Of a stretch of DNA of 64,000 nt, positions 40,586 through 51,163 are shown piece after piece. This DNA comes from DASSNU01 sp035701265. Its GTDB lineage: Bacteria > Gemmatimonadota > Gemmatimonadetes > Gemmatimonadales > Gemmatimonadaceae. A model generated the notes under the pieces. It saw only the letters and a list, made by a program, of their open reading frames with translations, had not been told where the DNA came from and ran no database searches. The position numbers and the translations under genes were made by a program. The DNA is taken from positions 1 through 64,000 of the forward strand of contig DASSNU010000010.1 of the NCBI GenBank assembly GCA_035701265.1. Direction: 5' to 3'. Each line of letters starts with the position of its first letter. The stretch's first letter is position 1.

Positions 40586-42349
40586 TCAATCGGCGGGAGC
40601 GCAGAACGCCTTGACCTGCTGCTCCACGACAGGCGCGAGCTGCACGGCGTACTCCAACGACTTGGCCACCGCATCCGGCGCGATGCGCCCGCCTTCCGGG
40701 AGCGCGATCTGCGCATCCGCCAGTGAGCTCTGCGCCAACCGCGCCAGCTCGCAGCTCTTCGTGGCCGGTGCTTCCGTGGCGGCGGACTGGCTGAGCGAGA
40801 GCGATGACAACCCCTTGAGCAACGACGCCTGCGGCGACGGGCGCACCCCTTCCGCGAGTTGCAGGAAGCCGAGGGCACGCTGCAAGCCGGGACGGTCCTT
40901 CCGCGCGCTGGCATCGCGGTAGAGGGCATTGCCGCGCGCGAGCGCCACCTGCGCCACCAGCGCGCTGTCGGCGCCGTGGCGGAGCGCGGCCTTGAGCGCC
41001 ACCACCGCGCTGTCGTCCTGCCCCAACTGACTCCGGAGCTGCGCCACGCGCACGAGCGCGCCCACCGTGGTGGAATCGAGCTGCACGGCGCGATCGAGGG
41101 CGTGCAGCGCACCCTCCACTTCCTCGTTGGCGAGCAGCCGCTGCGCCTCGAGCAGATAGAGGCGCGGCTCGTTGGGGAACTTCTGCAGCCCGCGCTGGAC
41201 GGCGTTATCCCCCTCCTCGCGCACGTATTGCGCGTACAGCGCGTAGAGCATTCCGCTCTCCGGGAACTTCTCCACGCCGCGCGCGATGGTCTGCAGCGCC
41301 TCGCGCGGCTTCTCCGCGGCGCGGTACGCGCTGGCCATCCGCGCGTAGAAATCGGTGTCGGCCAGAATGGGCGCGGACTGCTCGATGCGCGTGCCGCTGG
41401 CGATCGCGTCGTTCCACTCGCGGGCGTTGAGCAACATCAGCCACTTGAGCTTGAGGAGCTGGATGTTGTCCGGGTGTTCTTCCACCGCCTTGACGATCAC
41501 CGGGCGCGCGATCTCGAAGTTCCCCAGCGCGGCCAGTCCGCGCACCACGCGCTCCACCGTGCCCGCGTCCTCCGGCGCGGCGGCGAGCAGCCGCTGCCAC
41601 AGCTCCGCGGCACGGTCCGCGCGGCCGAGTGTGCCGTACATCTGCGCACCCATATCCAGCGCGATGGTGTTGGCCGGTGCGATGGCCAGAATCTCCTCGG
41701 CCATCGCGGCGAGCGTGTCCGCGGGTGCCTCCAGCGCGGCCGACGCGGTGAGCAGACAGATGCGCGCGATCACCCCGCGTGGGTACGCGCGCACACCGGC
41801 GCGTGCAGCCTGCACGGCGTCGGCGTAGCGGTGCTCGCGCGCGGCGCTCACGCACTGTCGCTCGAAGGGGAGTTGCGTCCGCGCCTGCTTGATCTCGCGG
41901 GCGAGCTGGCCGGCCACGGCATCCACATCACGCCCCTCCGCCGGCGGGATCGGTTGCACCAGCCGCTCGTCCCGCTGCAGCGTGAGCGTCACCTGTGCGC
42001 GCACCCCCGACGACGTGCGCTCCACCGTGCCGTTCACGAACTCGTCGCCGCGGAGCGAGCGGGTGAGCTGCCGCGCGAGCGCCGGGATGAGCGCCGTCTC
42101 GAAGGGAATCCCCGACGACGACAGCGCTTGCGTCAGCGTGCGCTTGTCGACGACGTCCAGCTCCTTGTCGTCGGTGATGTCATCGAGCTCCGAGCGGAGC
42201 TCATCGCCGAGCTTCTGTCCCAGCTTGGCATCGGCGCTGGCGAGTGTCGGGACGATGAGGCGCGGTGCGTCCTGGGCGACGACGGGTGCGGCGCCCGCGA
42301 GCGACGCCAACAGCAGTACAACGACAGCGGGCGGCGTACGATGCAACAC
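40586..42349 (-). CDS. Exported TPR protein with a small N-terminal beta domain (587 aa)
   Basis: GTG start with GAGGAG 8 nt upstream, and a signal ending VVA before QDAPR. Residues 30-150 (LIVPTLASADAKLGQKLGDE and VVDKRTLTQALSSSGIP) recall the N-terminal domain of periplasmic CsgG/FlgO-type proteins that read outer-membrane regulators. From about 160 on, at least nine TPR-like hairpins follow, such as YPRGVIARICLLTASAAL and RAAELWQRLLAAAPEDAG. It probably binds partners in the periplasm. A 356-nt leader precedes it. Function unknown. Confidence 0.75.
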   Translation of the reverse strand: MLHRTPPAVVVLLLASLAGAAPVVAQDAPRLIVPTLASADAKLGQKLGDELRSELDDITDDKELDVVDKRTLTQALSSSGIPFETALIPALARQLTRSLRGDEFVNGTVERTSSGVRAQVTLTLQRDERLVQPIPPAEGRDVDAVAGQLAREIKQARTQLPFERQCVSAAREHRYADAVQAARAGVRAYPRGVIARICLLTASAALEAPADTLAAMAEEILAIAPANTIALDMGAQMYGTLGRADRAAELWQRLLAAAPEDAGTVERVVRGLAALGNFEIARPVIVKAVEEHPDNIQLLKLKWLMLLNAREWNDAIASGTRIEQSAPILADTDFYARMASAYRAAEKPREALQTIARGVEKFPESGMLYALYAQYVREEGDNAVQRGLQKFPNEPRLYLLEAQRLLANEEVEGALHALDRAVQLDSTTVGALVRVAQLRSQLGQDDSAVVALKAALRHGADSALVAQVALARGNALYRDASARKDRPGLQRALGFLQLAEGVRPSPQASLLKGLSSLSLSQSAATEAPATKSCELARLAQSSLADAQIALPEGGRIAPDAVAKSLEYAVQLAPVVEQQVKAFCAPAD

Positions 42350-42705
42350 AGACCTGACTCCTCGATCGGTGTGACGGGACCGACAATCGGCGGGCTGGCA
42401 CGCGGCGTTCTCCCACGCGACCGTCGCGGCGACAGGTGCGGCGCCGGGCGCGCGGGAGGGACAGTCCGGTGCCATTCCGGTTGCCCCGCTCCCAGGCCGC
42501 CCGCGCCGACAGCACCTATACGCGCAGCGCCGTTCGGATGTTGCAGAAAACGGGCTGCCAGGAGAGCGCTCCCCCGCCCGGTTCAGATGGTGCGTGGCGC
42601 GTGGATGGTTGCACGCGCGACACAGGGCGTGGAGCGCAGACAGCGCCGGGCATCCGTCGTGCGCCGCGCAAGAGGACGGAAACGGATGAGTACGATCGGC
42701 GCTCG
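42350..42705. other. Leader region of the TPR protein gene
   Basis: 356 bases between pbpC and the TPR gene, both on the minus strand. The promoter of the TPR gene must lie here; an element TATAGG at about 42518-42523 (minus strand) could be a -10 but has no good -35. No gene seen. Confidence 0.35.
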
Positions 42706-45036
42706 CTACTCCACCGTGATCCGCACCTCGTCGCGCTCCCCGCTCCGGTTGGCGGCCACGATCACGTGCGCCCCGCGCACCAAGCGGAGCCGTGTCGCGG
42801 CGTACGGCACGCCGTCCACGAACCAGCGGACCCCACCGTCCGCCGCCCCCGCCGCGCGCAGTCCCACGGTGGCGTAGGCGGAATCGACGCCGGGGGGAAC
42901 ACCGAAGCGGTCGCCGTCGCGTGGGGAGACGATGTGGAGCCGCGCCACGGACGCGCTGTCGCGCTCCGACTGGCCACCCGCGCGCGACGACACCAGCATC
43001 GCTCCGGCGACCGGACGCGCGTCGCCAGAGCGGGCAGCATCCTCCGACGCCCACTGCGCGTACTCCGGCGGCAGCGCCACCGCGCCATCGGCGTACCAGT
43101 CATCCAGGCGCACCGGAGCGGTGCCCGGGGCGAACCACTCGGTCATGCTCGGGCATCCGTGCGCCTCGAGCAGCCCCGACAGGCGGCAGATGCGCACCGC
43201 CTCCGCGCCTGCCTCGGCGGGGGTACGGAGTCGTCCGGGCGGGTGGCGCGCGGCGGTGCGCAGCACGGCGCGCCGGAGGAGCGGGCCCGCTCCACTCACT
43301 CCACTCACCCCATGCATGGGACGGCCGCTGAAGTTGCCCGCCCACACCGCCACGGTGAATCCCTCGGTGACCGCCACCGCCCAGTTGTCGGTGAAGTGCC
43401 GGCTCGTCCCCGTCTTCACGGCCGCGCGGAAGGGAAAGTCGAAGGGCGTGGCGAGGCCAAAGCCCGGCGCGCGCGCATCAGCGTCGGCCAGCACGTCCGT
43501 CACCAGCGCTGCCGCCATGGGAGACATGACGCGGCGCGGCGCCTCGCCCGCGACACCGGCGCGCGCACCCACCGCCGTCCACCGGTACGGTCTCCACTCT
43601 CCGCCATTGGCAAGCGCGCGGTACGCGTTCGCCAGCTCGAGCAGGGTGACGTCCCCGTTCCCCAGCGCGAGACCCAGCCCGTAGTACTCGGCGCTGTGCT
43701 CCAGCGACGTGAAGCCGGCGGCGTGCAGCGTGGCGAGCAGCGCGCTCACGCCGACGCTGTCCGCGAGCACGACGGCCGGAATGTTGTACGAGCTGCCCAG
43801 CGCCTCGCGCGCGCGCACCGGGCCGCGCGTGCGGCGGTCGTAGTCGCGCGGGCGATACGCGCCGGTGGCGGTGGCGAAGGTGCGCTCCACATCCGGCAGG
43901 ATGCTCGCGGGGGTGAAGCCGCGATCGAACGCCAGTCCGTACAGGAAGGGCTTGAGCGCCGATCCTGGCTGGCGCGGCGACACGACCATGTCGGTCTGGC
44001 CTGCGGTGTCGTCGAAGAAGTCAGGGGAGCCCACCCATGCCAGGATCTCTCCCGTGCGATTGTCGAGGACGACGGCGGCCGCGTGCTCGGCGCCCCGATC
44101 GCGGAGCGTGAAGACCGTATGGCGCACTTCCTGTTCGATCTCGCGTTGCAGCGTGAGATCGAGGGACGTGCGCACCACCCCGCTCACCGCGTGGCCGCCG
44201 TCGCGCGGCGCGCCGAGCCCGGGTGCGGGGACGCCCGCGCTCCAGAGCAGTACGCGCGTGGTGAAGTGCGGGGCGAGAAACGCCGCACGCACTCCCGCCG
44301 CGCGCACCGGCTCGGCGCGCGCGCGCGCAACGTCCGACGCGCTGGCGAAACCCATGTGCGCCATCCGCGCGAGCACGTCGTCGCGACGGCGACGTGCGCG
44401 CGCGGGCGCCACGAGCGGGTTCTCGGCGGACGGTGCGTGCGCGAGCCCCGCCAGCTCGGCCGCCTGCGCGAGGCTGAGCTTCGCCGCGCTCGCGCCGAAG
44501 TACAGCTCGCTCGCCGCGCCCACGCCCACGCTCCCCTGCCCCAGCGGCACGCGGTTGAGGTACTGCTCCAGGATCGTGCGCTTGTCGAGATGGCGCTCCA
44601 GACGGAGCGCCCAGAGCGCCTGCGCAAGTTTGCCCGCCCAGTCGCGCCCGGTGGGATGGGCCAGCCGCGCCGTCTGCATCGTGATCGTCGACGCGCCGGA
44701 CACCACGTGCCCCGCACGGACGTTGTCGCGCAACGCGCGAAGGACGGCGTGGACGTCGACGCCATGATGCGCGAAGAAGCGCTGATCCTCGGCGGCGATG
44801 AACGCGGTCACCAGGCGGGGATCCATCTCGTCGAACGGGATCCAGCGCGCGAGCGTGCCGTCCGGCGCGCGCGTGGCGCGCAGGGGGACGCCGTCGCGAT
44901 CGAGCAGCACGACGCTCGGCAGCGGGTCGCGCGCCACCAGCCCTGCGGGGAGCGGCCGCGCGATCCACAGCGCGCAGCCGGCCAGGATGGCGGCGGCACC
45001 CGCCGCGATGGCGATCGCGACGCGCCGCGCGGTCAC
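42706..45036 (-). CDS. pbpC: Penicillin-binding protein 1C (bifunctional)
   Basis: A 776-aa protein. Membrane helix at about 7-30. The GT51 glycosyltransferase has AEDQRFFAHHGVDVHA, then GASTITMQTARL and AGKLAQALWALRLE. The transpeptidase has SALK (around residue 358; context QPGSALKPFLYG), the SYN motif in GSSYNIPAVV, and KTGTS near 540. A C-terminal BiPBP_C domain (about 690 to end, DGDRFGVPPGVD) completes it. The GTG start forms a GTGA overlap with the alpha-2-macroglobulin gene upstream. All active-site motifs are intact. Confidence 0.95.
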   Translation of the reverse strand: MTARRVAIAIAAGAAAILAGCALWIARPLPAGLVARDPLPSVVLLDRDGVPLRATRAPDGTLARWIPFDEMDPRLVTAFIAAEDQRFFAHHGVDVHAVLRALRDNVRAGHVVSGASTITMQTARLAHPTGRDWAGKLAQALWALRLERHLDKRTILEQYLNRVPLGQGSVGVGAASELYFGASAAKLSLAQAAELAGLAHAPSAENPLVAPARARRRRDDVLARMAHMGFASASDVARARAEPVRAAGVRAAFLAPHFTTRVLLWSAGVPAPGLGAPRDGGHAVSGVVRTSLDLTLQREIEQEVRHTVFTLRDRGAEHAAAVVLDNRTGEILAWVGSPDFFDDTAGQTDMVVSPRQPGSALKPFLYGLAFDRGFTPASILPDVERTFATATGAYRPRDYDRRTRGPVRAREALGSSYNIPAVVLADSVGVSALLATLHAAGFTSLEHSAEYYGLGLALGNGDVTLLELANAYRALANGGEWRPYRWTAVGARAGVAGEAPRRVMSPMAAALVTDVLADADARAPGFGLATPFDFPFRAAVKTGTSRHFTDNWAVAVTEGFTVAVWAGNFSGRPMHGVSGVSGAGPLLRRAVLRTAARHPPGRLRTPAEAGAEAVRICRLSGLLEAHGCPSMTEWFAPGTAPVRLDDWYADGAVALPPEYAQWASEDAARSGDARPVAGAMLVSSRAGGQSERDSASVARLHIVSPRDGDRFGVPPGVDSAYATVGLRAAGAADGGVRWFVDGVPYAATRLRLVRGAHVIVAANRSGERDEVRITVE

Positions 45037-48000
45037 CGCTCCGCCCCCTTCTCGATCACGGTGAACACGCCGCCATCGCTCCGCCCGTGCACGGCAGGAT
45101 TGTACATCTCCTCCGCGTGCGCGGGGGGACGAAGGAACACGCCCGGCGTGGTGGCGCGCGCGATGTAGCTCACCATGTACGTGCCCTTCCAGAGCACGGT
45201 GGCGAAGTACACCACGCGATCGTCGCGCATGTCGCGGTGCTCGAAGGGCGACCACCATCCGCCGTCCCAACTGCCGTAGAACCACCCCCACGCAGGGAGG
45301 CTGGAGTCGCTCTCATCGCTCGGCGAGATCTGCGTGGCCACGCCAGGGCCGGTGAGCGCGGTGGAGGTGCGCAGACTCAGGTCCACCGCCTCCAACCCTG
45401 CCGGGAGTGCATCGTCGAGCACGACGAACTGGCGATCCGCCGGCGCCGTCACGCGGAGCCGCACGCGGACAAGCTCTCCTTCCACGGCGCTCACGATCGG
45501 CGCGCCGTCCGTGTACCGCTCGTACCACCGTTCCACCTGGATCCCTTCCTGATCGGGACGCACGGCGGGATCGCGCGGCAGCTCATCCACGGACAGGTAG
45601 TAGAAGGCGCCCTCCGTGCCCCCTCCTTCCACGCGCACGCGGAGCACGCTCGTTCCGTTCGCGCCGGGACGCAGCAGTCCGGTGAGCGAAACGCTCCCCT
45701 CGCGCACCCCGTCCGTACCGGACGATGCCAGCAGCACGCGCTCGCCGCCGAGCACGCGCACGCCGGCCGCCGCGGCCGCGCGCTGGCGCCGGTCGTAGGC
45801 CGCGAGCGCGGTCACCACGGAGGCGGCATCCTGCGTGTTGAGCGACCACGGATTCGCGCGCGTGGCGCCGACCAGCGTCTCCACCAGCGGGCCGATGAGC
45901 GCGTTTCCCGGATCGGCCATCATCGTGGCGACGAGCAATCGCGACGCCGGACGCTCGTGCGAGGGAAAGTAGAACGGCGAGCGTGCGGAGTCCGGGAGCA
46001 CCGCGCGGCGCCCCTCCACGCGCACCGAGGCCCACATCGGCGCGAGCAGCGCGCGCGCCTCGCGCATGGCGCCACGCCGCGCGAGCATCTCGGCCAGCGC
46101 GGCACGATCTTCCCACGCGAGCTGTGCCACGCGGAAGAGCAACTGATTCTCCGCGGCGATGTCCGGCTGCCCGTAGCGGCTCAGCCACCCTGCCGCCTCC
46201 ACCTGCTCCGCCAGGCGCACGGATGTGTGATCGTACCACCAGCGCACGGGCGCGTAGGCGAGCGTGGTGTCGTGCAGCGAGCGCGAGAGATACGCGGCCA
46301 GCCGCGCGAGCACCGAATCGTCCACGCTCACTCCCGCCGCGCGCGCGTCGAGCAGCAACTGCCCCGCGTACGCGCTCACCCACGGCGACGTCCACCCTTC
46401 CGCGTTCCAGTAGCCGATGCCGCCGTCGGTGCGCTGGCGGCGCTCGAGCGTGGCCACTGCCGTGCGCACGCTGCGCGTGGCGGCCGCGCGCCGCGCCGAA
46501 TCCAGCGCGCCCTCCCCTGCAGCGCGCGCGGCGAGGAGCACCGCCATGGCGCGCCCTGCGCTCGCCACCTGCTCGCTGCACTGGTACGGGTAGACGTGCA
46601 GCCAGGAGCGCAATCCGGCGATGACCGCCATGGGCGAGGCGCCCAGGCTGAGCGTGAGACGCGAGCGTGCGGGATCGATCCCCTCGGGGAGCACGAGCTC
46701 CGCGGTGGCGGTGTCGCGCACGATCCCGCTCACCGTGTACGTGCGCGGGCGCGAGTCCGGCCGCACAGGAAGGGTGAGTTGCACCGCGTCCGCATCGCCC
46801 GCACCGCGTACGTCGAAGCGCACGCGCACGCTGTCGCCGCGCGGCGCGCGGAAGCCGAAGCGCACCTCGGCGCCGCGTCCTTCCTCCAGTCGCGCCGATC
46901 GCTTGGCGTCACCGGCGATATCCAACCCCGTCGCGCTTGCCGTCACCTGCACGGTCGGCGTTCCGCCGGCGCGGCGGTTGATCACGGTCCCTGCGGTGAA
47001 GCGGTCGCCCGTGCGCACGAAGCGCGGGAGCGCCGGGCGTGCCACGAGCGGACGCGTCACCAGGAGCGAGCTCTCGCCGCTTCCATAGCGATCACCCGCC
47101 GTCACCGCGACGGCCATCACGCGGAAGGTGGTGAGGTTGTCCGGCAGCTTTGCGCGCGCCACCGCGTGTCCGGCGGAATCGGTGACCACGGAGCCGAGGA
47201 AGAACGCGGTGGTCTGGAATCGCGACCGGAGCACGTCCGCCTCGCCGGCGCCGCCGCCGCCGCCCGGTTCGCGGCGACCCTTCTCTCCCTCGGGAATCTG
47301 TGGCGCGACCGACACCATGTTGCTCGCCAGCCGCATCCCCAGACCGCGCTCGCGGTAAAGGAGATCGAGCGGATCCGGCGTGCGATAGCCGGTGAGCGCG
47401 AGTACACCTTCATCCACCGCCCAGAGGGTGACCTCCGCGCGGCGCGCGTGGCCGCCGGCATCGTGCACGTCGAGCGCAATGCGCGCGGTGTCGCCGGGGC
47501 GATACTCGCTCGCGGCCGGCGTGACCTTCACGGCGAGACGCTTCACCTCCGGCGTGACGCGCAGCTCGGCATAGCCCACGCGAATGGTCGGCCGTCCCGG
47601 ATCGTCCAGCGCGCCCGGCGGCGCCGAGCGCCCGCGCGCGACGATGATCGACACGTACGCGTTGGGGACGAACGCCTCGGTGATCGGGAAGCGGAGCGTG
47701 GTGGAGCCGGAGGTGAGGCGCACTCTCCGCTGCTCGATCACCCCTTCTCGCTCCACGGTGATCCACGCTTCGGCGTCCGTGAAGGGCGACGCGAACATCA
47801 CGGTGGCCGTGTCGCCCACGGCGTACCGCTGCCGGTCGGCAATGACGTCCATCTTGAAGCGCGACTCGTCGTTCCACGGCACCCACTCGCGCCCAGCCAC
47901 CCAGCGCACGAGGGTGGTCGTCACCGCGCGCCCGCGATCATCCGTCGCGCGGAAGGTGAGCTGATACAGCCCTCCCATGGCCGGCGTGACGGTGCACGTC

Positions 48001-50765
48001 GCGGGGGACGCGGACGTCACGACGTCGCACCCGCCCAACGTATCCGCCACCCATTCCCCCACGATCTCGGAGATGCCGTTGCGGATGCGGCGCACCTGGT
48101 GCCACTCGCGACGCACTACCGTACCGTGCACGCGCACGCCGCTCTCGCGCGCTCCGGTCGGCCTCACGGCAATCACATCCAGACGCTGCGCCGCTCCGGC
48201 GCGCCAGAAGTAGCTCTCCCCCTGCGGCTTCACTCCCACGTAGAACGCCGACGGGTGCACCACGGTCGATGCACCGCTCCCCACGGTCTGCCGGTTGACA
48301 TCCTGCACCGCCGCCTGCAGCGTGATGCGCGCCGGCCGCCCGCGCGGCGGCTCGGGGAGCGCCACGCTCACGGTGCGCGTGCCGCGCGCGTCGAGCGTGT
48401 CCACCCCGCCGGCGATCACCGAGCTCGATTCGTCGTCCTCCTCCCACCACCATCCGTTCTCCCCGATCGTGTAGCCGTCGGTGTTCGGGATCTCCAGCTC
48501 CCAGGGAGACATGGGATTCTGGATGACCTGCCAGGTGAGCTGCGCGCGACCCATCGGCGCGCCGAACAGGTAGCGCGCCTCCACCACCGTGTGCATCGAA
48601 TCGCCGGGAAAGCGCGCGTCACTGTCCGCGTGCGCACTCACCAGAAACTCCGGCGGGCGGTACTCGGCCACGCGGTACGTCGTGCGCGCGAGCTCCACCC
48701 ACTGCGTTCCGCGATGACTCTCCACGGCTACGGAGTACGTGCCGAGCGGCGCGTCGGAGGGAATGCTGAGCGCGTGGTCGGCGGTGCCGAACGCGGAGAG
48801 TGGTGCAACGCTGTCGGCGAGCGTGCCGCTCTCGCGGTCGTAGAAGTGCCAGCGGAGCGAGTCGCCCGTGGGCACACGAAGCGCGCCCAGCGCGCCCGCG
48901 CGCACGATCGCCTTGGCGTGCACCACCTCTCCAGGGCGATAGATCCCGCGCTCGGTGAACACCGCCGCAGCGGCAGGGATGCGCTCGCCTCCCCACGCGG
49001 CCGACACACCGAAGCGCCACGGGCTCAGGTCGGGGTCGTACTGGCTGATCCCCACGAGCGCGCGATCATCGCCCAGCCGCACGGCCACGTGTCCGTCGAA
49101 GGCGCGCGCCTCCCAATCGTCCGCGTCGAACTCGCCGGACTGCGCGCCCACTTCGCCCGTGTGATAGCCGGTGAGCGTGGCGAGCCCCTGCGCATCGGTG
49201 CGCGCGTGCGCAACGGCACGTCCGCGCAGGTCGTAGAGCGTGACCTGCGCGCCCGCACGCGCGGCGCCATCACTCGCCCCCGTCACCCACACCATCCCCG
49301 ACTCCGTGCCGATGCGCGCGTGCACGCCCAGGTCCGTCACCTGGACGAGCGCGATGTTGGAGGGGGGTGACGACGTGTCGCGCGGTGCGGCGGATTCCAC
49401 GCGCACCGCGTAGAGCGTGGTCGGCGGCGCACCCGGGCGCGCGAACCCGGCGACGCGGACCCCCGTCACCATGGCGGTGTCGCGCGGCGAGCGCACGCCC
49501 ACGCGGCGCGTCACCGCGCCGGGGGCCAGCGTCTTCCAGAGATCGGACCAGCTCCACGGCGACTGGCGGAGGAACGTTCCCTCCAGCGAATCCGGTACCG
49601 GCGCAACGGTCACGACGAGCGTGTCCACGTTCACGTGCTGCACGGCCAGCGTGCCGAAGCCGCGTCGTTCCACCAGCAGGCGGCCGAACGGATAGTCGAC
49701 GCTCGGCTCGTAGCCCGTAGTGCGCGACCCCACGGCAGGGTTGCCGGCGAACCGCTGCCCGAACGCATCGCGCATGGTCGTGTCGGCAACCACCACGTAC
49801 GTCCGGCGCGGCACGAGCCGCGCCTCCAGCACCCACGTGTCGCGCACGTCCACCGTATCGCGCACCGTGAACGCCGTGGCGGGCAGGAGATGGAGCCGCC
49901 GCTGCACCTCGGCGCCGCTCACCGGCGTGCTGAACGCCACGACCAGCGGTCCCGTGGGACAGAACCTCGCGGTGTAGCACGGCCGGACGGACTCTATGCG
50001 GAATGGCCCGTACGTCCGGACATCCCAGCGGACGAGCCCCTGCGAGAGGTTCGCGTCCAGCTCGTTGGGGAGCACCAGCGCGGCGGCACAGTCGTACGGC
50101 AGAGAGTCCACCGGCTGCACGGTCACCACGCGCCGGAGCGAGTCGGGGGACCCATCCTCGCGCTTGCCCGAATATCGGTACTGCCACGGGTCGTCCTTGG
50201 TGAGCGCGCGCTCCCCCAGCACGCGCAGTCGGATGAGCCGGCGCGCGGCGCAGGTGGCGGGGATGTCGACGTACGCCGCGGCGGCGAGCCGTGCGGGGTC
50301 GATCCGATCGCTCCACACCAGCTCGAACGTGGGAAGCCGCTCCAGGTGCTGCGCGGATGCGCGCTCACTCGCGGGGCTGCCGGTCACGAGCAGTGGTCCG
50401 TGGACGCGAAAGCTGTAGCTGTATGGCTGCGCCAGGCGTGTGCCGTCCATCGCCTGGAAGTCGTTTCTCACCGTGACGGTGTAGCGCGTGTCGGGCTGGA
50501 GCCGCCGGGTGGGGGTGAAGCGGATGGTGACCGGATCGCGCCACTCGAGCGTTCCCTCCGCCGCCGGCTCGATGCGCACGATCGCGTGCGGATCCACGCT
50601 CCGGTCGAGCGAGCCGGCCACCGGGCGGTCGAACGTGATCGTGATCGGCGCGAGCGGCGCGGCATCGACGTTGGGCGAGACGCGGAGCACACCGAGTGAG
50701 CTTCCCGGTCCGGCGAGCGGGGCGAGAGCGACGATCGCGGCGAGCAGCGTGCGCGCGGGAGACAT
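45033..50765 (-). CDS. Bacterial alpha-2-macroglobulin family protein, thioester type (1,910 aa)
   Basis: A signal peptide (MSPARTLLAAIVALAPLAGP) precedes many macroglobulin beta domains, a bait region around residues 1080-1140 (GEKGRREPGGGGGAG), and a thioester domain with CSEQ at about 1396-1399 in a YPYQCSEQV context. That Cys-Gln pair can trap an attacking protease. Such proteins sit in the periplasm and guard the wall; the next gene, PBP1C, overlaps by 4 bases, the well-known pairing thought to couple defence with wall repair. The length is at the upper end for the family. Start by signal peptide; a long upstream extension is artefact. Confidence 0.92.
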   Translation of the reverse strand: MSPARTLLAAIVALAPLAGPGSSLGVLRVSPNVDAAPLAPITITFDRPVAGSLDRSVDPHAIVRIEPAAEGTLEWRDPVTIRFTPTRRLQPDTRYTVTVRNDFQAMDGTRLAQPYSYSFRVHGPLLVTGSPASERASAQHLERLPTFELVWSDRIDPARLAAAAYVDIPATCAARRLIRLRVLGERALTKDDPWQYRYSGKREDGSPDSLRRVVTVQPVDSLPYDCAAALVLPNELDANLSQGLVRWDVRTYGPFRIESVRPCYTARFCPTGPLVVAFSTPVSGAEVQRRLHLLPATAFTVRDTVDVRDTWVLEARLVPRRTYVVVADTTMRDAFGQRFAGNPAVGSRTTGYEPSVDYPFGRLLVERRGFGTLAVQHVNVDTLVVTVAPVPDSLEGTFLRQSPWSWSDLWKTLAPGAVTRRVGVRSPRDTAMVTGVRVAGFARPGAPPTTLYAVRVESAAPRDTSSPPSNIALVQVTDLGVHARIGTESGMVWVTGASDGAARAGAQVTLYDLRGRAVAHARTDAQGLATLTGYHTGEVGAQSGEFDADDWEARAFDGHVAVRLGDDRALVGISQYDPDLSPWRFGVSAAWGGERIPAAAAVFTERGIYRPGEVVHAKAIVRAGALGALRVPTGDSLRWHFYDRESGTLADSVAPLSAFGTADHALSIPSDAPLGTYSVAVESHRGTQWVELARTTYRVAEYRPPEFLVSAHADSDARFPGDSMHTVVEARYLFGAPMGRAQLTWQVIQNPMSPWELEIPNTDGYTIGENGWWWEEDDESSSVIAGGVDTLDARGTRTVSVALPEPPRGRPARITLQAAVQDVNRQTVGSGASTVVHPSAFYVGVKPQGESYFWRAGAAQRLDVIAVRPTGARESGVRVHGTVVRREWHQVRRIRNGISEIVGEWVADTLGGCDVVTSASPATCTVTPAMGGLYQLTFRATDDRGRAVTTTLVRWVAGREWVPWNDESRFKMDVIADRQRYAVGDTATVMFASPFTDAEAWITVEREGVIEQRRVRLTSGSTTLRFPITEAFVPNAYVSIIVARGRSAPPGALDDPGRPTIRVGYAELRVTPEVKRLAVKVTPAASEYRPGDTARIALDVHDAGGHARRAEVTLWAVDEGVLALTGYRTPDPLDLLYRERGLGMRLASNMVSVAPQIPEGEKGRREPGGGGGAGEADVLRSRFQTTAFFLGSVVTDSAGHAVARAKLPDNLTTFRVMAVAVTAGDRYGSGESSLLVTRPLVARPALPRFVRTGDRFTAGTVINRRAGGTPTVQVTASATGLDIAGDAKRSARLEEGRGAEVRFGFRAPRGDSVRVRFDVRGAGDADAVQLTLPVRPDSRPRTYTVSGIVRDTATAELVLPEGIDPARSRLTLSLGASPMAVIAGLRSWLHVYPYQCSEQVASAGRAMAVLLAARAAGEGALDSARRAAATRSVRTAVATLERRQRTDGGIGYWNAEGWTSPWVSAYAGQLLLDARAAGVSVDDSVLARLAAYLSRSLHDTTLAYAPVRWWYDHTSVRLAEQVEAAGWLSRYGQPDIAAENQLLFRVAQLAWEDRAALAEMLARRGAMREARALLAPMWASVRVEGRRAVLPDSARSPFYFPSHERPASRLLVATMMADPGNALIGPLVETLVGATRANPWSLNTQDAASVVTALAAYDRRQRAAAAAGVRVLGGERVLLASSGTDGVREGSVSLTGLLRPGANGTSVLRVRVEGGGTEGAFYYLSVDELPRDPAVRPDQEGIQVERWYERYTDGAPIVSAVEGELVRVRLRVTAPADRQFVVLDDALPAGLEAVDLSLRTSTALTGPGVATQISPSDESDSSLPAWGWFYGSWDGGWWSPFEHRDMRDDRVVYFATVLWKGTYMVSYIARATTPGVFLRPPAHAEEMYNPAVHGRSDGGVFTVIEKGAER

Positions 50766-51163
50766 GGTGGCGTGTGCGAGGCGGAGAGCCGCGGTGGTAC
50801 GGCGGGAGCGTGCGTGATCTTTCCAGCGGACGTGCACCGCATTGCGAGCGTCACGTTCTGAGGTGCGCGCCGCTCGACTGCGGAGCGCATCATACACCGC
50901 GCGTGGGGAAATGTGGCGCGCAGGGTAGCGTCTGCCGTGGCGCGCGCCGTTCGTGCGGGAGCGCGCGGGCGGGAGATCGATCGCGCGTTCAGTCTTGCGC
51001 GCGGGGGGCGGACATCGCAGAGTGGGGCACCTCGCTCGATCCCCGCAGCCCGTTCGTCCGCCGGCGACGCTGCCGTGTGTCCCGGGCACGCCGCCACGTT
51101 CCGCGCGATCCCCGCACAATCGCTTCGCATCGGCTGATCGCCGTCCTCCTGACCGCCCACGCC
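50766..51163. other. Divergent region, alpha-2-macroglobulin and lipoprotein genes
   Basis: 398 bases, GC-rich. Promoters for both genes should be here. No clear core elements or repeats were picked out. Confidence 0.4.

Noticed and set aside
38644..40614. 656-codon plus-strand frame opposite the ABC exporter
   Set aside because: Same effect; the ABC motifs are all on the minus strand.
45087..49370. 1,427-codon plus-strand frame opposite the alpha-2-macroglobulin gene
   Set aside because: Arg/His/Gly-rich antisense shadow without any domain.
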